A DNA stretch of 64,000 bases. It comes from Desulfuromonadaceae bacterium (GTDB lineage: Bacteria > Desulfobacterota > Desulfuromonadia > Geobacterales > Pseudopelobacteraceae). The notes beneath the pieces were generated by a model that was given only the letters and a program-made list of their open reading frames with translations, did not search any database and was not told where the DNA came from. Of this stretch, positions 1 through 11,276 are shown one piece after another. Within the stretch, counting starts at the first letter, position 1; each line of letters starts with the position of its first letter. The translations under genes were made by a program, and so were the position numbers. The stretch is from positions 107,013-171,012 of the forward strand of contig JAQTQX010000006.1 in assembly GCA_028712075.1 (NCBI GenBank), read 5' to 3'.

Positions 1-1
1 G

Positions 2-115
2 ACCTGCTTTACCGTTACTCTTCCCCCCTGCTCACTCATGGAAGACAATGATTCGTTTTCCGAGGCCGGTAATCTGTTCCTGTTTGACGACATGAGTGAG
101 GCACAGCCGCGGTGA
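2..115 (+). CDS. C-terminal end of a sensor histidine kinase (partial, 5' end outside window)
   Basis: Only the last 37 residues are in the window. They begin with TCFTVTLP, which matches the final strand of the HATPase_c (GHKL) fold, usually written G-T-x-F-x-V-x-L-P. About 29 acidic or hydrophobic residues follow, with no recognisable receiver domain. The stop overlaps the GTG start of cheD (GTGA), so the two are probably translated together and the kinase may belong to a chemotaxis-related locus. The kinase type cannot be told from this fragment. A competing reading in frame 1 ends at 51 and lacks any motif. Confidence 0.6.
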   Translation, partial: TCFTVTLPPCSLMEDNDSFSEAGNLFLFDDMSEAQPR

Positions 116-597
116 CCGCTGATGAGCCGCTCGACAGACATTTCCTGTATCCCGGCACCATCTTTGCTGAACCTGGTGAATATCTTATCAGCACGGTGCT
201 CGGGTCATGCGTGGCTGTTTGTATGTGGAACAAGGTTGCGCATGTTGGCGGCATGAACCATATCATGCTCCCCTACTGGAACGGCGAAGGGCTGGCGACG
301 CCAAAGTACGGCAATATTGCCATGGAAAAACTGCTCGGCAAGATGCTGGCCATCGGCGGGCGACGCGAGAATCTGGTGGCCAAAGTGTTTGGCGGAGCGA
401 ATGTATCCGGCACCGGCCTGGAAATGTATATGATCGGCGACCGCAACACCACTCTTGTCTCTGATATGCTTGAAGAGTTCCGGATTCCGGTTGTTGCCAA
501 AGATATTGGCGGACGGGTTGGGAGAAAAATAATCATGAACAGTTCAACCGGTGTGGTTCTTGTCAGCAAGGGGAGAAGAGCCGCCCCGGATGAATAG
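112..597 (+). CDS. cheD: CheD, chemoreceptor glutamine deamidase
   Basis: A 161-residue protein spanning the whole CheD family. CheD converts specific glutamines of methyl-accepting chemotaxis proteins to glutamate and can partner CheC in adaptation. The catalytic cysteine is visible at residue 33 in LGSCVAV, and the partner histidine at residue 50 in GGMNHIMLP. The FGGANV motif near residue 100 is also typical. The start is GTG at 112, overlapping the upstream kinase stop by four bases. No cheB, cheR or MCP gene lies in the window, so its receptor partners are unknown. It probably acts in the cytoplasm on receptor signalling domains. Confidence 0.93.
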   Translation: MTADEPLDRHFLYPGTIFAEPGEYLISTVLGSCVAVCMWNKVAHVGGMNHIMLPYWNGEGLATPKYGNIAMEKLLGKMLAIGGRRENLVAKVFGGANVSGTGLEMYMIGDRNTTLVSDMLEEFRIPVVAKDIGGRVGRKIIMNSSTGVVLVSKGRRAAPDE

Positions 598-623
598 CTG
601 CACTTATAAAACCGGTTCGCACC

Positions 624-652
624 TTGACACCCCTCTGCTTTTGCGGTAACTT
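624..652 (+). promoter_or_regulatory. Possible sigma-70 promoter for the kdsB operon
   Basis: TTGACA at 624-629, then 17 bases, then TAACTT at 647-652. The -35 is perfect and the -10 is weak. It lies in the 122-base gap between cheD and kdsB, the only clear break before the long LPS run. This is an inference from sequence match only. Confidence 0.35.
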
Positions 653-719
653 GTCACGTCCTACCACAGGACTCCCGGCGTTTTCGTCATAATTCCAGTA
701 AGTTAAAAGGTTATTCGGT

Positions 720-1484
720 ATGAAAATTACAGCGGTTATCCCTGCCCGTTATGCTTCAACACGTTTTCCCGGCAAGGCTTTGGCGGAAATAGATGGCCGC
801 CCGATGATCCAGCATGTGTATGAACGGACCGCGCAGTCAAAGCTGGTCGGCCGGGTGATTGTCGCAACAGATGATTCCCGTATCGCTGATGCTGTGAACT
901 CGATTGGCGGAGAGGCCCTTATGACCTCTACGAGCCATGAAACCGGTACGGACCGTCTAGCCGAAGTTGCTGCCGGACTTGACGCCGATATTGTTGTCAA
1001 TGTCCAGGGGGATGAACCCCTGATAGACCCGGCCATGATTGATCTGGCACTGCAGCCGTTCCTTGAAGAGGCTGACTTGCAGATGGGAACCGTCAAGACC
1101 CGTATCAAGTGTCTGCATGATTTTCTTTCGCCCAATGTTGTCAAGGTCGTTACCAACAACCGGGGTAATGCCCTCTATTTTTCCCGTTCTCCTCTCCCGT
1201 TTTTTCGCGACAAATGGAAGGACCTGAAAGATGATTCATTTTGCAGCGGCAAACTGCTCTGTTACAAACATGTCGGCTTGTACGTTTATCGCCGGGATTT
1301 TCTGCTGAAATTTGCTGCCATGGCCCCTACGTTCCTGGAGATTTCCGAGAAACTGGAACAACTTCGGGCACTCGAAAATGGTGTGACTATTCGGGTGGTT
1401 GAAACCGAGTTCGAGTCAATCGGTGTTGATACACCGGATGACCTCGCAAAAGCACAGGAACAGTTTCGTAAACTTGCACAATAG
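720..1484 (+). CDS. kdsB: CMP-KDO synthetase (3-deoxy-manno-octulosonate cytidylyltransferase)
   Basis: Activates KDO with CTP to CMP-KDO, the donor for the inner core of LPS, in the cytoplasm. The 254 residues open with [13 protein letters not shown], the nucleotide-binding signature of the family, and carry NVQGDEPLI near residue 98, which holds the metal-binding aspartate. Length matches the usual ~250. It is the first gene of a run that makes CTP (pyrG), KDO (kdsA, D, C) and the LPS exporter (lptCAB), so substrate and user are encoded together. The start ATG at 720 has a weak AAAAGG-like site upstream. Confidence 0.96.
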   Translation: MKITAVIPARYASTRFPGKALAEIDGRPMIQHVYERTAQSKLVGRVIVATDDSRIADAVNSIGGEALMTSTSHETGTDRLAEVAAGLDADIVVNVQGDEPLIDPAMIDLALQPFLEEADLQMGTVKTRIKCLHDFLSPNVVKVVTNNRGNALYFSRSPLPFFRDKWKDLKDDSFCSGKLLCYKHVGLYVYRRDFLLKFAAMAPTFLEISEKLEQLRALENGVTIRVVETEFESIGVDTPDDLAKAQEQFRKLAQ

Positions 1485-3119
<1,635 letters not shown>

Positions 3120-3122
3120 CTC

Positions 3123-3956
3123 ATGACTCGTGAAATTATTTCAGGAAATTTGAAATTCGGCGGAAATCGCCCGCTGGTGCTGATTGCCGGGCCGTGTGTT
3201 ATTGAGGATGAGGCGGCGACGTTGCGCCACGCCGAACGGCTGATGACGATTTGCAATGGACTATCCATCCCGTTGGTATTCAAGGCTTCCTACGACAAGG
3301 CCAACCGCACTTCGATCAACGCGTATCGCGGTCCCGGACTGAAAGAAGGACTTGCTATTTTGAAAAAAGTGAAGGATACGCTTGGCCTTACGGTTATTTC
3401 CGATATTCATTCCATCGAACAGGTATCGCCGGCGGCTGAGGTGCTTGACATCCTCCAGATTCCCGCCTTTCTCTGTCGTCAGACCGATCTGCTGGTGGCG
3501 GCAGCAAAAAGCGGGCGGGTTATCAATGTTAAAAAGGGGCAGTTTCTTGCTCCGTGGGATATGAAGAATGTTGCCGGTAAAATTGCGGCAAGCGGCAACG
3601 AAAACATCATTCTTACCGAGCGTGGCGCGTCGTTCGGTTATAACAACCTGGTGGTAGATATGCGCAGTTTTCCGGTTATGCGTGCTACTGGCTATCCTGT
3701 CGTGTTTGACGCAACGCACAGTGTACAGCTTCCGGGTGGCCAAGGGGACAGTTCGGGAGGACAGCGCGAATTTGTGGAATATCTTTCCCGGGCTGCGGTT
3801 GCTACCGGTATTGACGGCATCTTCATGGAAGTGCATGAAGATCCAGACAAGGCATTTTGCGATGGTCCCAATTCGATTCCCCTGGGCGAGTTACCGGCCC
3901 TTCTGAAAACGCTGAAAGCGCTTGATAGTATAGTCAAGCTGAGTCCGCCTGCATGA
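3123..3956 (+). CDS. kdsA: KDO-8-phosphate synthase, metal-dependent class
   Basis: Condenses arabinose-5-phosphate with phosphoenolpyruvate to KDO-8-phosphate. 277 residues of the DAHP synthetase I/KDSA fold. Residue 25 is cysteine in LVLIAGPC; in the family this position separates the metal-dependent enzymes (Cys, as in Aquifex) from metal-independent ones (Asn, as in E. coli), so this one is inferred to need a divalent metal. Other family motifs are [11 protein letters not shown] and [18 protein letters not shown] lies six bases before the ATG. Its 3' end overlaps kdsD by ATGA. Confidence 0.96.
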   Translation: MTREIISGNLKFGGNRPLVLIAGPCVIEDEAATLRHAERLMTICNGLSIPLVFKASYDKANRTSINAYRGPGLKEGLAILKKVKDTLGLTVISDIHSIEQVSPAAEVLDILQIPAFLCRQTDLLVAAAKSGRVINVKKGQFLAPWDMKNVAGKIAASGNENIILTERGASFGYNNLVVDMRSFPVMRATGYPVVFDATHSVQLPGGQGDSSGGQREFVEYLSRAAVATGIDGIFMEVHEDPDKAFCDGPNSIPLGELPALLKTLKALDSIVKLSPPA

Positions 3957-4921
3957 CTGTTATCGCTGAGGCACGCCGGGTAATCCGGGTTGAAGCAGAG
4001 GCTCTTGCCACCATGGCTGACCGCATCGATGACTCGTTCGAGCGGGCGATTGATCTGATACTTGCTAGCGCAGGTCGCGTCATTGTCAGCGGGATGGGAA
4101 AATCGGGGTTGGTTGGCCAGAAAATAGCCTCTACTTTGGCTTCCACCGGTACGCCCGCTTTTTTTCTGCACCCCGCTGAAGGGATCCATGGCGACCTTGG
4201 TATGATCATGACCGGTGATGTCGTCATTGCCATTTCAAACAGCGGCGAAACAGAGGAAATCCTCAGGATACTTCCGTCAATCAAACGTCTTGGCGCCCAT
4301 CTGATTGCAATGAGCGGCAATCCGAAATCGAATCTGGCCAGCTCAAGTGATGTTTTTCTTGATGTGTCGGTTGCTGAAGAGGCCTGCCCGCTCGGACTCG
4401 CTCCTACTGCGTCGACTACGGCAACCCTGGCAATGGGAGATGCCTTGGCGGTGGCGCTTTTGGTGAAACGGGGCTTCAAGGCCGAAGATTTCGCTATTTT
4501 CCATCCTGGCGGTTCGCTCGGCAAAAAACTGATCCTGAAAGTTGATGACCTGATGCACAGAGGTGCTGATATCCCGCTGGTGCAGGAAGAGACCCTGATG
4601 AAAGAGGCGCTGTTTGAGATCACAGCGAAGGGGCTTGGTGTGACAGGTGTCTGCGATGGGGACGGCGCACTGAAAGGGGTCATAACTGATGGCGACCTGC
4701 GCCGGTCGCTGGAAAAAGGGTTCGACATCCTGAATCGGCACGCCCGGGAAATCATGAAGCATGGGCCACTGCGCATCAAACGGACCGAACTTGCCGCAGC
4801 TGCGCTGCAGATTATGGAGCAGCGTGCCATCACATCACTGTTTGTATTTGATGATGACGCGAGCTCTGTGCCATGTGGCGTTATTCATCTGCATGACATT
4901 CTCAAGGCAGGTATCGCATGA
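3953..4921 (+). CDS. kdsD: Arabinose-5-phosphate isomerase (KpsF/GutQ family)
   Basis: Interconverts ribulose-5-phosphate and arabinose-5-phosphate, the first committed step toward KDO. 322 residues: a SIS sugar-isomerase domain (about 30-175) with [16 protein letters not shown], the [11 protein letters not shown] segment and SNSGETEEI, followed by two CBS domains (about 205-322) beginning at DLMHRG. Domain order and length match KdsD. It is coupled by four-base overlaps to kdsA before it and kdsC after it, so the three KDO steps are probably translated as one block. Confidence 0.95.
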   Translation: MTVIAEARRVIRVEAEALATMADRIDDSFERAIDLILASAGRVIVSGMGKSGLVGQKIASTLASTGTPAFFLHPAEGIHGDLGMIMTGDVVIAISNSGETEEILRILPSIKRLGAHLIAMSGNPKSNLASSSDVFLDVSVAEEACPLGLAPTASTTATLAMGDALAVALLVKRGFKAEDFAIFHPGGSLGKKLILKVDDLMHRGADIPLVQEETLMKEALFEITAKGLGVTGVCDGDGALKGVITDGDLRRSLEKGFDILNRHAREIMKHGPLRIKRTELAAAALQIMEQRAITSLFVFDDDASSVPCGVIHLHDILKAGIA

Positions 4922-5436
4922 TGGAACGGAAACTTGCAGATATTCACCTGCTATTGCTTGATGTTGACGGTGTCATGACGGATGGTGGCATCATGTATGA
5001 CGGCAATGGTCTGGAATCCAAAATATTCAATGTCAAGGACGGGCATGGCATCAAAATGCTGCAGCGCAACAACATTGCCGTTGGCATCATTACCGGCCGC
5101 ACTTCACAGGTAGTCGCCATCAGGGCCAGAGAACTCGGTATTGAGCTGTTGTATCAAGGGGCTCTGAAAAAGGTTGAGAGCTACAATGACGTCAAACTGA
5201 AAACCGGGCTTGATGATGGCCAAATTGCCTACATGGGTGATGATGTCATTGATGTTCCTGTCATGCGCCGCGTTATGTTTGCCGCAGCTCCTGCCGACGC
5301 AGTGGCTGAAGCGCGCAACGTTGCCCATTATGTCACTGCTGCAGCCGGTGGGCGGGGCGCAGTGAGAGAAGTATGCGATCTTATTCTCAAGGGGCGGGGG
5401 TTGTGGGATGATATAGCGACCCGCTATGAACTTTAA
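4918..5436 (+). CDS. kdsC: KDO-8-phosphate phosphatase
   Basis: HAD-superfamily phosphatase that releases KDO from KDO-8-phosphate. The 172 residues match the small capless KdsC enzymes, which form tetramers. The nucleophile and acid/base aspartates are Asp15 and Asp17 in LLLDVDGVMTDG. The later HAD motifs are IITGR near residue 58 and YMGDDVIDVPVM near residue 103. Two ATG codons, 4918 and 4921, are possible starts, and 4918 overlaps the kdsD stop. The 83 bases after it to lptC contain no convincing terminator. Confidence 0.95.
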   Translation: MMERKLADIHLLLLDVDGVMTDGGIMYDGNGLESKIFNVKDGHGIKMLQRNNIAVGIITGRTSQVVAIRARELGIELLYQGALKKVESYNDVKLKTGLDDGQIAYMGDDVIDVPVMRRVMFAAAPADAVAEARNVAHYVTAAAGGRGAVREVCDLILKGRGLWDDIATRYEL

Positions 5437-5519
5437 ATTCAATCTCTATGCCAAAACCACAATATTTTTTACGTTATGCTGGACACTCCGGCTCCTCGAT
5501 GGTATAGTTCCCCCCAATT

Positions 5520-6089
5520 ATGGTGTTGCCCGCATATATTAAACCGGTACTGGCACTGCTTGTGATTGCGGCAATTGCCGCAATCGCGGCGGCTGTGTTC
5601 CGGGATGGTTCCGGTGAAACGACAGCGGTGAGACCGTCTGTTCAGTCGCTTCCCCGGAACATTGATGTTTCCCTGAAAAGAGCCCGTTTTTCAGAACTCC
5701 AGGATGGCGTGGTCAAGTGGGAACTTTTTGCCGAACAGGCCGACTATGGCAAAGCGAGTGAAGTGGCATATCTCTCTGACATAAAAATGGAATTTCAGCA
5801 TACCGGGTCACATGGCGCGGTCACGGTCACCGCTAACAAAGGTCAGTATGCCACCGCTTCCCGAGATGTCCTGCTTACGGGGGATATTAACGCAGTAACG
5901 GAAGATGGTGCCCACTTTTCTACGGATTCCCTTCTGTTTTCGGGTGCGGCGGCACTGTTTTCGACCGCTGATCCGGTGACGTTCCGGCAGCAAAGACTAC
6001 AGCTGACTGCGACCGGCATGGATTTTGGCGTTGATAACCAACTGGCCCGTTTTCGTTCATCGGTGGCCGCTTCAATCATGGTGAATTAG
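5520..6089 (+). CDS. lptC: LPS export ABC transporter periplasmic protein LptC
   Basis: Bitopic inner-membrane protein that receives LPS from the LptB2FG transporter and passes it to LptA. 189 residues with one N-terminal membrane segment (about 7-27, rich in Ala/Ile/Leu) and a periplasmic beta-jellyroll of the OstA/LptC type. Sequence conservation is low in this family, so the call rests on architecture plus position just before lptA and lptB. No good ribosome-binding site precedes ATG 5520 (CCCCCCAATT), so the exact start is uncertain. Confidence 0.85.
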   Translation: MVLPAYIKPVLALLVIAAIAAIAAAVFRDGSGETTAVRPSVQSLPRNIDVSLKRARFSELQDGVVKWELFAEQADYGKASEVAYLSDIKMEFQHTGSHGAVTVTANKGQYATASRDVLLTGDINAVTEDGAHFSTDSLLFSGAAALFSTADPVTFRQQRLQLTATGMDFGVDNQLARFRSSVAASIMVN

Positions 6090-6096
6090 GCGTTCG

Positions 6097-6606
6097 ATGG
6101 TGAGATTATTTTCGCTCAGTGCAATCTTTTTTTCTGTCAGTTTTTTCTACCTGGCATCGCCAGTCTCTGCGGAAACGTCGCTGCACAAGGATCGCTCAAA
6201 TCTGCCCATAACGGTCAAATCAAATGAGATGACCGCAGATAACAAGAAAAAAACCGCAGTTTTTTCCGGGAAGGTTGTGGCAAAACAGGGTGATGTCACA
6301 ATTTTTTCCAATAAACTCATAGTCAGTTATGCTGAAAAAAATGATGAAGTTGAAAAAGTTGAGGCATTTGGTGCCGTTAGAATTGTTCAACTGAACAGGA
6401 CCGGTTATTCCGAACAGGCGCTCTATGACAGTCGTAGCGGACGCGTAACACTGACAGGTTCTCCCCGTGTTGTGCAGGGAAGTGACAGTATCAGCGGGAA
6501 AGTCATCACCTATTATGTTGACGATGACAGAAGCGAAGTGTCCAGTGGCGGCGATCCGAAAGCGCGTGTCGAAGCTGTCATAAACCCGGCTCCGAGGAAA
6601 AAATGA
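6097..6606 (+). CDS. lptA: LPS transport periplasmic bridge protein LptA
   Basis: Periplasmic protein of the OstA family that polymerises into the bridge carrying LPS to the outer membrane. 169 residues: a signal peptide (about 1-25, cleavage near VSAET) and one OstA-like beta domain beginning ITVKSNEMTADNKKKTAVFSGKV, here split as ITVKSNEMTAD and KTAVFSGKV. It lies seven bases after lptC and overlaps lptB by ATGA. The C terminus ends in a basic APRKK tail. LptD, LptE, LptF and LptG are not in the window. Confidence 0.9.
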   Translation: MVRLFSLSAIFFSVSFFYLASPVSAETSLHKDRSNLPITVKSNEMTADNKKKTAVFSGKVVAKQGDVTIFSNKLIVSYAEKNDEVEKVEAFGAVRIVQLNRTGYSEQALYDSRSGRVTLTGSPRVVQGSDSISGKVITYYVDDDRSEVSSGGDPKARVEAVINPAPRKK

Positions 6607-7337
6607 TACCGGTTCCATCGCGGCTCTGGACAAAAGCCCTCAAAAAGCAGTATGGCAGCCGCCAGGTAGTCTGCGGCGTTGATATTGAGGTTGCATCCGG
6701 TTCTGTTATCGGTCTGCTTGGACCGAATGGTGCCGGCAAGACAACCACCTTTTATATGGTGGTCGGCCTTGCACAACCGGATGGCGGTCAGGTTTTTTTG
6801 GGAGACGAAGAGATCACGGCTCTTCCCATGCACCAAAGAGCCCGCCGGGGAATCAGTTATCTTCCCCAGGAAGCGTCCGTTTTTCGTAAACTGTCGGTGT
6901 CCGATAATTTGCTGGCGATTATTGAAACGGTCGAGCCGGACAAGCGCCGTGGCCGCCAGAGAATGGAACAGCTACTGGAGGAGTTTTCAATAACGCACAT
7001 CGCATCATCCAAAGGGTTCGCCCTTTCCGGTGGAGAGCGGCGGCGCGTTGAGATTGCCCGCGCGCTGATAACAAACCCCTCCTTTATATTGCTGGATGAG
7101 CCGTTTGCCGGAATTGATCCGATTGCTGTGGCTGATATTCAGGGTCTGATTGTTTCACTCAGGAACAAGCATATCGGGGTATTAATTTCAGACCATAATG
7201 TCAGGGAAACATTGGGTGTTTGTGATTACGCGTATATACTGAGCGGCGGTGTGGTGCTGGAATACGGCACGCCTGATGAAATTGCGGCGAGCGATAAGGC
7301 GCGGGAGATTTATCTCGGTAAGGATTTTCGTCTCTAA
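6603..7337 (+). CDS. lptB: LPS export ABC transporter ATP-binding protein LptB
   Basis: ATPase that powers LPS extraction from the inner membrane. 244 residues with Walker A GPNGAGKTTT, a Q-loop at LPQEAS, ABC signature LSGGERRRVEIARAL, Walker B FILLDEP followed by FAGIDPIAV, and the switch His in ISDHNVRET. All match LptB (YhbG), including the position directly before rpoN as in enterobacteria. Its start overlaps the lptA stop. Confidence 0.97.
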   Translation: MIPVPSRLWTKALKKQYGSRQVVCGVDIEVASGSVIGLLGPNGAGKTTTFYMVVGLAQPDGGQVFLGDEEITALPMHQRARRGISYLPQEASVFRKLSVSDNLLAIIETVEPDKRRGRQRMEQLLEEFSITHIASSKGFALSGGERRRVEIARALITNPSFILLDEPFAGIDPIAVADIQGLIVSLRNKHIGVLISDHNVRETLGVCDYAYILSGGVVLEYGTPDEIAASDKAREIYLGKDFRL

Positions 7338-7384
7338 GGTTCATAACTGAGGAATATCTGTAACTGGTGTGAGGTCAACGATTC

Positions 7385-8827
7385 ATGGCAATGGAGATGC
7401 GTCAACAACTGAAAATGTCTCAGCAACTGGTGATGACTCCCCAGCTGCAACAGGCTATCAAGCTGCTTCAGTTGACGCGTCTTGAGCTTCAGGAGTTGGT
7501 CGTACAGGAACTGGAAGAGAATCCACTGCTCGAAGAATCCATAGAAATGGAGGAAATTCGCGAGCCGGACATACTTGAAGTTGCCGAACAGGAACACGAA
7601 CCGTCGCTGGATTCTGTCGATTTTCACGAAGTTGAGGCTGGTGAAGAAACCTTGCGTGACTGGGACAGCTATCTTGACGGGTATAATTACAGTTCCGGTG
7701 AACAGCAGTATGGTGGTGATGATGAGCGTCCCTCGTTTGAAAACCTGCTGACAAAAAAAGGCACCCTGACCGATCATCTGCTCTGGCAGCTCCACATGGG
7801 GCAGTACTCAGAAATGGATATCCGGGTTGGCGATGTGATCATCGGTAACATTGATGACGACGGGTACCTGCGGGCATCGCTGCAGGAAATTGCCTTAGCA
7901 AGCTCTGCGACAGTTGAAGATGTCGAGGATGTCCTGGACTGTATCCAGGAATTTGATCCTCCCGGCGTTGCTGCACGTGACCTGCGTGAGTGCCTGCTGA
8001 TTCAGGCACGAAATCTCGGCATGAAGGGAAGCCTGGTCGAAAGTCTGCTGCTGCACCATCTGGGTGACCTGGAAAAGCGTAATTATAAACAGATTGTCCG
8101 GTCATTAAAAGTTGATATGAACCAGGTCCTGGCTGCGTCGCGGATCATTTCCGGGTTTGACCCGCGCCCCGGCTCCTCATTCAGTACCGATGACGTTCAT
8201 TATATTTCACCCGATATCTTCGTGCACAAGGTTGGTGATGAATATGTTGTCATGCTTAACGAAGATGGACTACCAAATTTAAAAGTCAGTGCCCAGTATG
8301 CCGATTCGCGTGGCACCGGTACAATGGATTCTCAGGCGGAACATTATATCAATGACAAGATGCGTTCTGCGGTCTGGCTGATCAAAAGTATTCAGCAACG
8401 GCAGCGCACCATATACAAGGTGGCAAAGAGCATCATCCGCTTTCAGCGTGAATATTTTGATCGCGGTATCGAGTATCTCCGCCCTCTGGTACTGAGAGAT
8501 ATTGCCGAAGACATCGGTATGCATGAATCTACAATCAGCCGTGTTACCACCAACAAGTACATGCAGACTCCGCAAGGCCTGTTGGAGTTGAAATATTTTT
8601 TTAACAGTGGTCTGTCCACCAGCGAAGGTGATTTTGTTGCGTCTGAAAGTGTAAAAAACAGGATCAGGGAGATCATTGAAAAAGAAAACCCGCAAAAACC
8701 GCTGTCGGACCAGAAAATTGCTGAAATGCTGACGGGCGAAACAGTAAATATAGCCCGTCGTACTGTTACCAAATACCGCGAGATGCTTAACTTCGGGTCA
8801 TCTTCTGAACGAAAAAAACATTTTTGA
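7385..8827 (+). CDS. rpoN: RNA polymerase sigma-54 factor
   Basis: Sigma factor for promoters with GG at -24 and GC at -12; it needs an AAA+ activator to open DNA. 480 residues: a Gln/Leu-rich region I (1-50) that contacts activators, an acidic region II (about 50-115), the core-binding region, and the C-terminal RpoN box ARRTVTKYREML that reads the -24 element. GAGGT lies nine bases before ATG 7385. Two sigma-54-type promoters and one sigma-54 activator gene occur elsewhere in this window. Confidence 0.98.
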   Translation: MAMEMRQQLKMSQQLVMTPQLQQAIKLLQLTRLELQELVVQELEENPLLEESIEMEEIREPDILEVAEQEHEPSLDSVDFHEVEAGEETLRDWDSYLDGYNYSSGEQQYGGDDERPSFENLLTKKGTLTDHLLWQLHMGQYSEMDIRVGDVIIGNIDDDGYLRASLQEIALASSATVEDVEDVLDCIQEFDPPGVAARDLRECLLIQARNLGMKGSLVESLLLHHLGDLEKRNYKQIVRSLKVDMNQVLAASRIISGFDPRPGSSFSTDDVHYISPDIFVHKVGDEYVVMLNEDGLPNLKVSAQYADSRGTGTMDSQAEHYINDKMRSAVWLIKSIQQRQRTIYKVAKSIIRFQREYFDRGIEYLRPLVLRDIAEDIGMHESTISRVTTNKYMQTPQGLLELKYFFNSGLSTSEGDFVASESVKNRIREIIEKENPQKPLSDQKIAEMLTGETVNIARRTVTKYREMLNFGSSSERKKHF

Positions 8828-8884
8828 CGAACTGTCGGTCAGGCGGTCGTCTTATTCGGAGCACCAATCACACAGGAGGTTTTT

Positions 8885-9433
8885 ATGCAGATAACAATGA
8901 CATTCAGGCACATGGAACAGAGCGATGCTCTTAAGAAATATGCGGAAGAAAAGCTTGAGCGGGTTGCAAAGTATATCGACAGCCCGATTAATGCCCAAGT
9001 CTATTTTTCCGTAGAGAAAAAGATCCGGCATATTGTCGAAATTGTCATCAATTCACGGGGAATCAGCACCAAGGCATCCGAGGCGACGAACGACATGTAT
9101 GCCGCAATTGATGCCGTTATTGACAAGATTGAACGGCAGCTTGTCCGTTACAAAGAAAAAATCAAGGCTCACAAAACGAGTGGTGAAGAGCATGGCCGGC
9201 CGATTTCCAAGAAAATTTTCCAGGCTGACAGTATTGATGCAACCACCAGTCCGATTGTTATTAAAACGACCACCGAAACCGTCAAGCCGATGTCGGTGGA
9301 AGAGGCGGTCATGCAGATGGATCTGCTCCATAAGGATTTTATTGTCTTCATTGATGCTGACAGCAGCGAAATGAATGTTCTGTATCGTCGCAAAGACGGG
9401 AATTTCGGCCTGATCGAACCGCATCGTGCGTAA
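8885..9433 (+). CDS. hpf: Ribosome hibernation promoting factor, long form
   Basis: Binds the 30S decoding region in resting cells. 182 residues, so it is the long form: an S30EA/YfiA N-terminal domain (about 1-100) plus a C-terminal dimerisation domain (about 125-182, ending FYRRKDGNFGLIEP-like, here LYRRKDGNFGLIEP). Long forms dimerise 70S ribosomes to 100S without RMF. A perfect GGAGG lies five bases before the ATG. It follows rpoN, as in many proteobacteria. Confidence 0.95.
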   Translation: MQITMTFRHMEQSDALKKYAEEKLERVAKYIDSPINAQVYFSVEKKIRHIVEIVINSRGISTKASEATNDMYAAIDAVIDKIERQLVRYKEKIKAHKTSGEEHGRPISKKIFQADSIDATTSPIVIKTTTETVKPMSVEEAVMQMDLLHKDFIVFIDADSSEMNVLYRRKDGNFGLIEPHRA

Positions 9434-9450
9434 GAACGACTGAAGCCGCA

Positions 9451-10410
9451 ATGGACGGTATTTCACTATCGATACAAGATCTGTTGACTGAAAACGAGTA
9501 TGGCCTCGGTCTGTCGCTTATTGGCGGCAAACCGGGGCTTTCCCATCGTGTGTTCAGTTCACGCATTCAGAAACCGGGGTTGGCGTTGGCAGGGTACTTC
9601 GAACATTTGCATCCGGACCGGTTGCAGGTTCTTGGCAATACCGAAATATCCTATCTCGAGCAGATAGACAACCGGAAGGTGACTGAAAATATTACGAAAC
9701 TGTGCAGTTTCCCCATATCCTGCTTTATTGTGACAAAAGGTCTTCACCCGCCGCAGCTCCTGCTTGACCTTGCCGATGCCAACGCTATTCCGGTTCTCGC
9801 TACCCCCCATCAGTCGTCGACCTTTATTTCGCTGATAACCAAATTTCTTGAAGAACGTCTGTTGCCGACGACTCACCTGCATGGTGTGCTCATGGACGTG
9901 CTAGGGGTCGGAGTGCTTCTCTCCGGGAAAAGCGGGATCGGTAAAAGCGAGTGCGCACTTGATCTTGTGATACGAGGACATCGTCTGGTTGCAGATGATA
10001 TGGTGTTTGTCAAAAAAAAGATGCCGGCGGTGCTGGTTGGCCAGGCGGAAGAATCTCTGCAGTATCTGATGGAGATTCGCGGACTTGGTATTATCAATAT
10101 CAAGGATCTTTATGGGGTTTCTGCGATTCGTGACAAGAAAATCATTGATATGTTCCTTGAGTTGGTTGAGTGGGACGAGTCGTCTGAATATGACCGGCTC
10201 GGTGTAGATGACAGTACCGTGACGATTCTCGGTATCGAGATTCCGCATATAGTTATCCCGGTCAGACCGGGACGCGACCTTGGCTCCATAATAGAAGTTG
10301 CTGCTCGCAACAACCTGCTCAAGGGGATGGGATATCACTCGGCCCGCGATTTTCAGGAACGGCTCCTTGCCCGTATCGAAGCCAGACCGCTTGGGGATGA
10401 GGTGGAATAG
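9451..10410 (+). CDS. hprK: HPr kinase/phosphorylase
   Basis: Phosphorylates Ser46 of HPr with ATP or pyrophosphate and removes that phosphate, linking metabolism to PTS signalling. 319 residues: an N-terminal Mur-like domain (about 1-130) and a C-terminal kinase domain with Walker A LLSGKSGIGKSECAL near residue 155 and the HprK segment EIRGLGIINIKDLYG. The cognate HPr, 1.3 kb downstream, has Ser46 in the right context. The position between hpf and rapZ is held by ptsN in E. coli. Confidence 0.96.
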   Translation: MDGISLSIQDLLTENEYGLGLSLIGGKPGLSHRVFSSRIQKPGLALAGYFEHLHPDRLQVLGNTEISYLEQIDNRKVTENITKLCSFPISCFIVTKGLHPPQLLLDLADANAIPVLATPHQSSTFISLITKFLEERLLPTTHLHGVLMDVLGVGVLLSGKSGIGKSECALDLVIRGHRLVADDMVFVKKKMPAVLVGQAEESLQYLMEIRGLGIINIKDLYGVSAIRDKKIIDMFLELVEWDESSEYDRLGVDDSTVTILGIEIPHIVIPVRPGRDLGSIIEVAARNNLLKGMGYHSARDFQERLLARIEARPLGDEVE

Positions 10411-10412
10411 CC

Positions 10413-11276
10413 ATGCGGATTATTGTCATCACCGGTATGTCCGGTTCAGGGAAATCAACTGCCGTCAGGGCGCTCGAAGATGAAGGGTATTACTGTGTGG
10501 ACAACCTTCCGGTGCGGCTCTTCAAGCGGTTTGTCGATTTGATCGGCAAGTCGGGTGAATCTTTCAAAGGTGTTGTTCTGGTTGCAGATATTCGCGGCCG
10601 AGAGTTCTTTAAAGGGTACGAAAGCGCCTTTCACAAAATTACCGATGCCGGTCATACGGTGGAAATATTTTTTTTCGATGCGCTGGACGATGTTTTGATG
10701 CGGCGTTTTTCCGAAACGCGGCGGCGCCACCCTGCCGACGAGCAGTGCTCGGTTGGCGAGGCAATCCGTATCGAGCGGGAACGCCTTGGCGTTTTGCGTC
10801 AGCTGGCAACGCGCGTTATTGACACCTCGGAATTTTCGGTACATCAACTGAAAGACTTTATCCAGAGAACAGTGCGGGGTGAGGGGCAGGAAAATCAACT
10901 GGTCGTGGTGGTTCAATCGTTTGGTTTCAAATATGGTGTGCCGCCTGAATCAAGCATCGTGATGGATGTCCGCTTTCTTCCCAATCCGTTTTTTGTGCCG
11001 GAGTTGAAAGAAGCTTCCGGCCTTGAAGAGGCTGTCCGCAATTACGTCCTTGATAATCCCGCCACGGAGTGCTTCCTTGACTACTTTTTCCCGCTTCTGG
11101 ATATGCTCCTGCCGGCTCACCGCCAGGAAGGGAAATCGTATCTGACTATTTCGATCGGTTGTACCGGCGGGCGTCACCGTTCTGTTGCCATTGCACAGGC
11201 GACCGGAATACATCTGCAGGAAAAATGGCCCTCAGTGCGGGTTATGCACAGGGATATTGAAAAGGGGCTGAGATGA
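10413..11276 (+). CDS. rapZ: RNase adapter protein RapZ (YvcJ/YhbJ family)
   Basis: P-loop protein; in E. coli it binds sRNA and guides RNase E cleavage of GlmZ, while its role outside enterobacteria is poorly known. 287 residues with Walker A ITGMSGSGKSTAVRAL at the N terminus and the conserved C-terminal domain (SIGCTGGRHRSVAIAQ). GGTGGA lies upstream of the ATG, two bases after hprK. Overlaps the next gene by ATGA. Genomic linkage to PTS regulators suggests a signalling role here too, which is inference. Confidence 0.94.
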   Translation: MRIIVITGMSGSGKSTAVRALEDEGYYCVDNLPVRLFKRFVDLIGKSGESFKGVVLVADIRGREFFKGYESAFHKITDAGHTVEIFFFDALDDVLMRRFSETRRRHPADEQCSVGEAIRIERERLGVLRQLATRVIDTSEFSVHQLKDFIQRTVRGEGQENQLVVVVQSFGFKYGVPPESSIVMDVRFLPNPFFVPELKEASGLEEAVRNYVLDNPATECFLDYFFPLLDMLLPAHRQEGKSYLTISIGCTGGRHRSVAIAQATGIHLQEKWPSVRVMHRDIEKGLR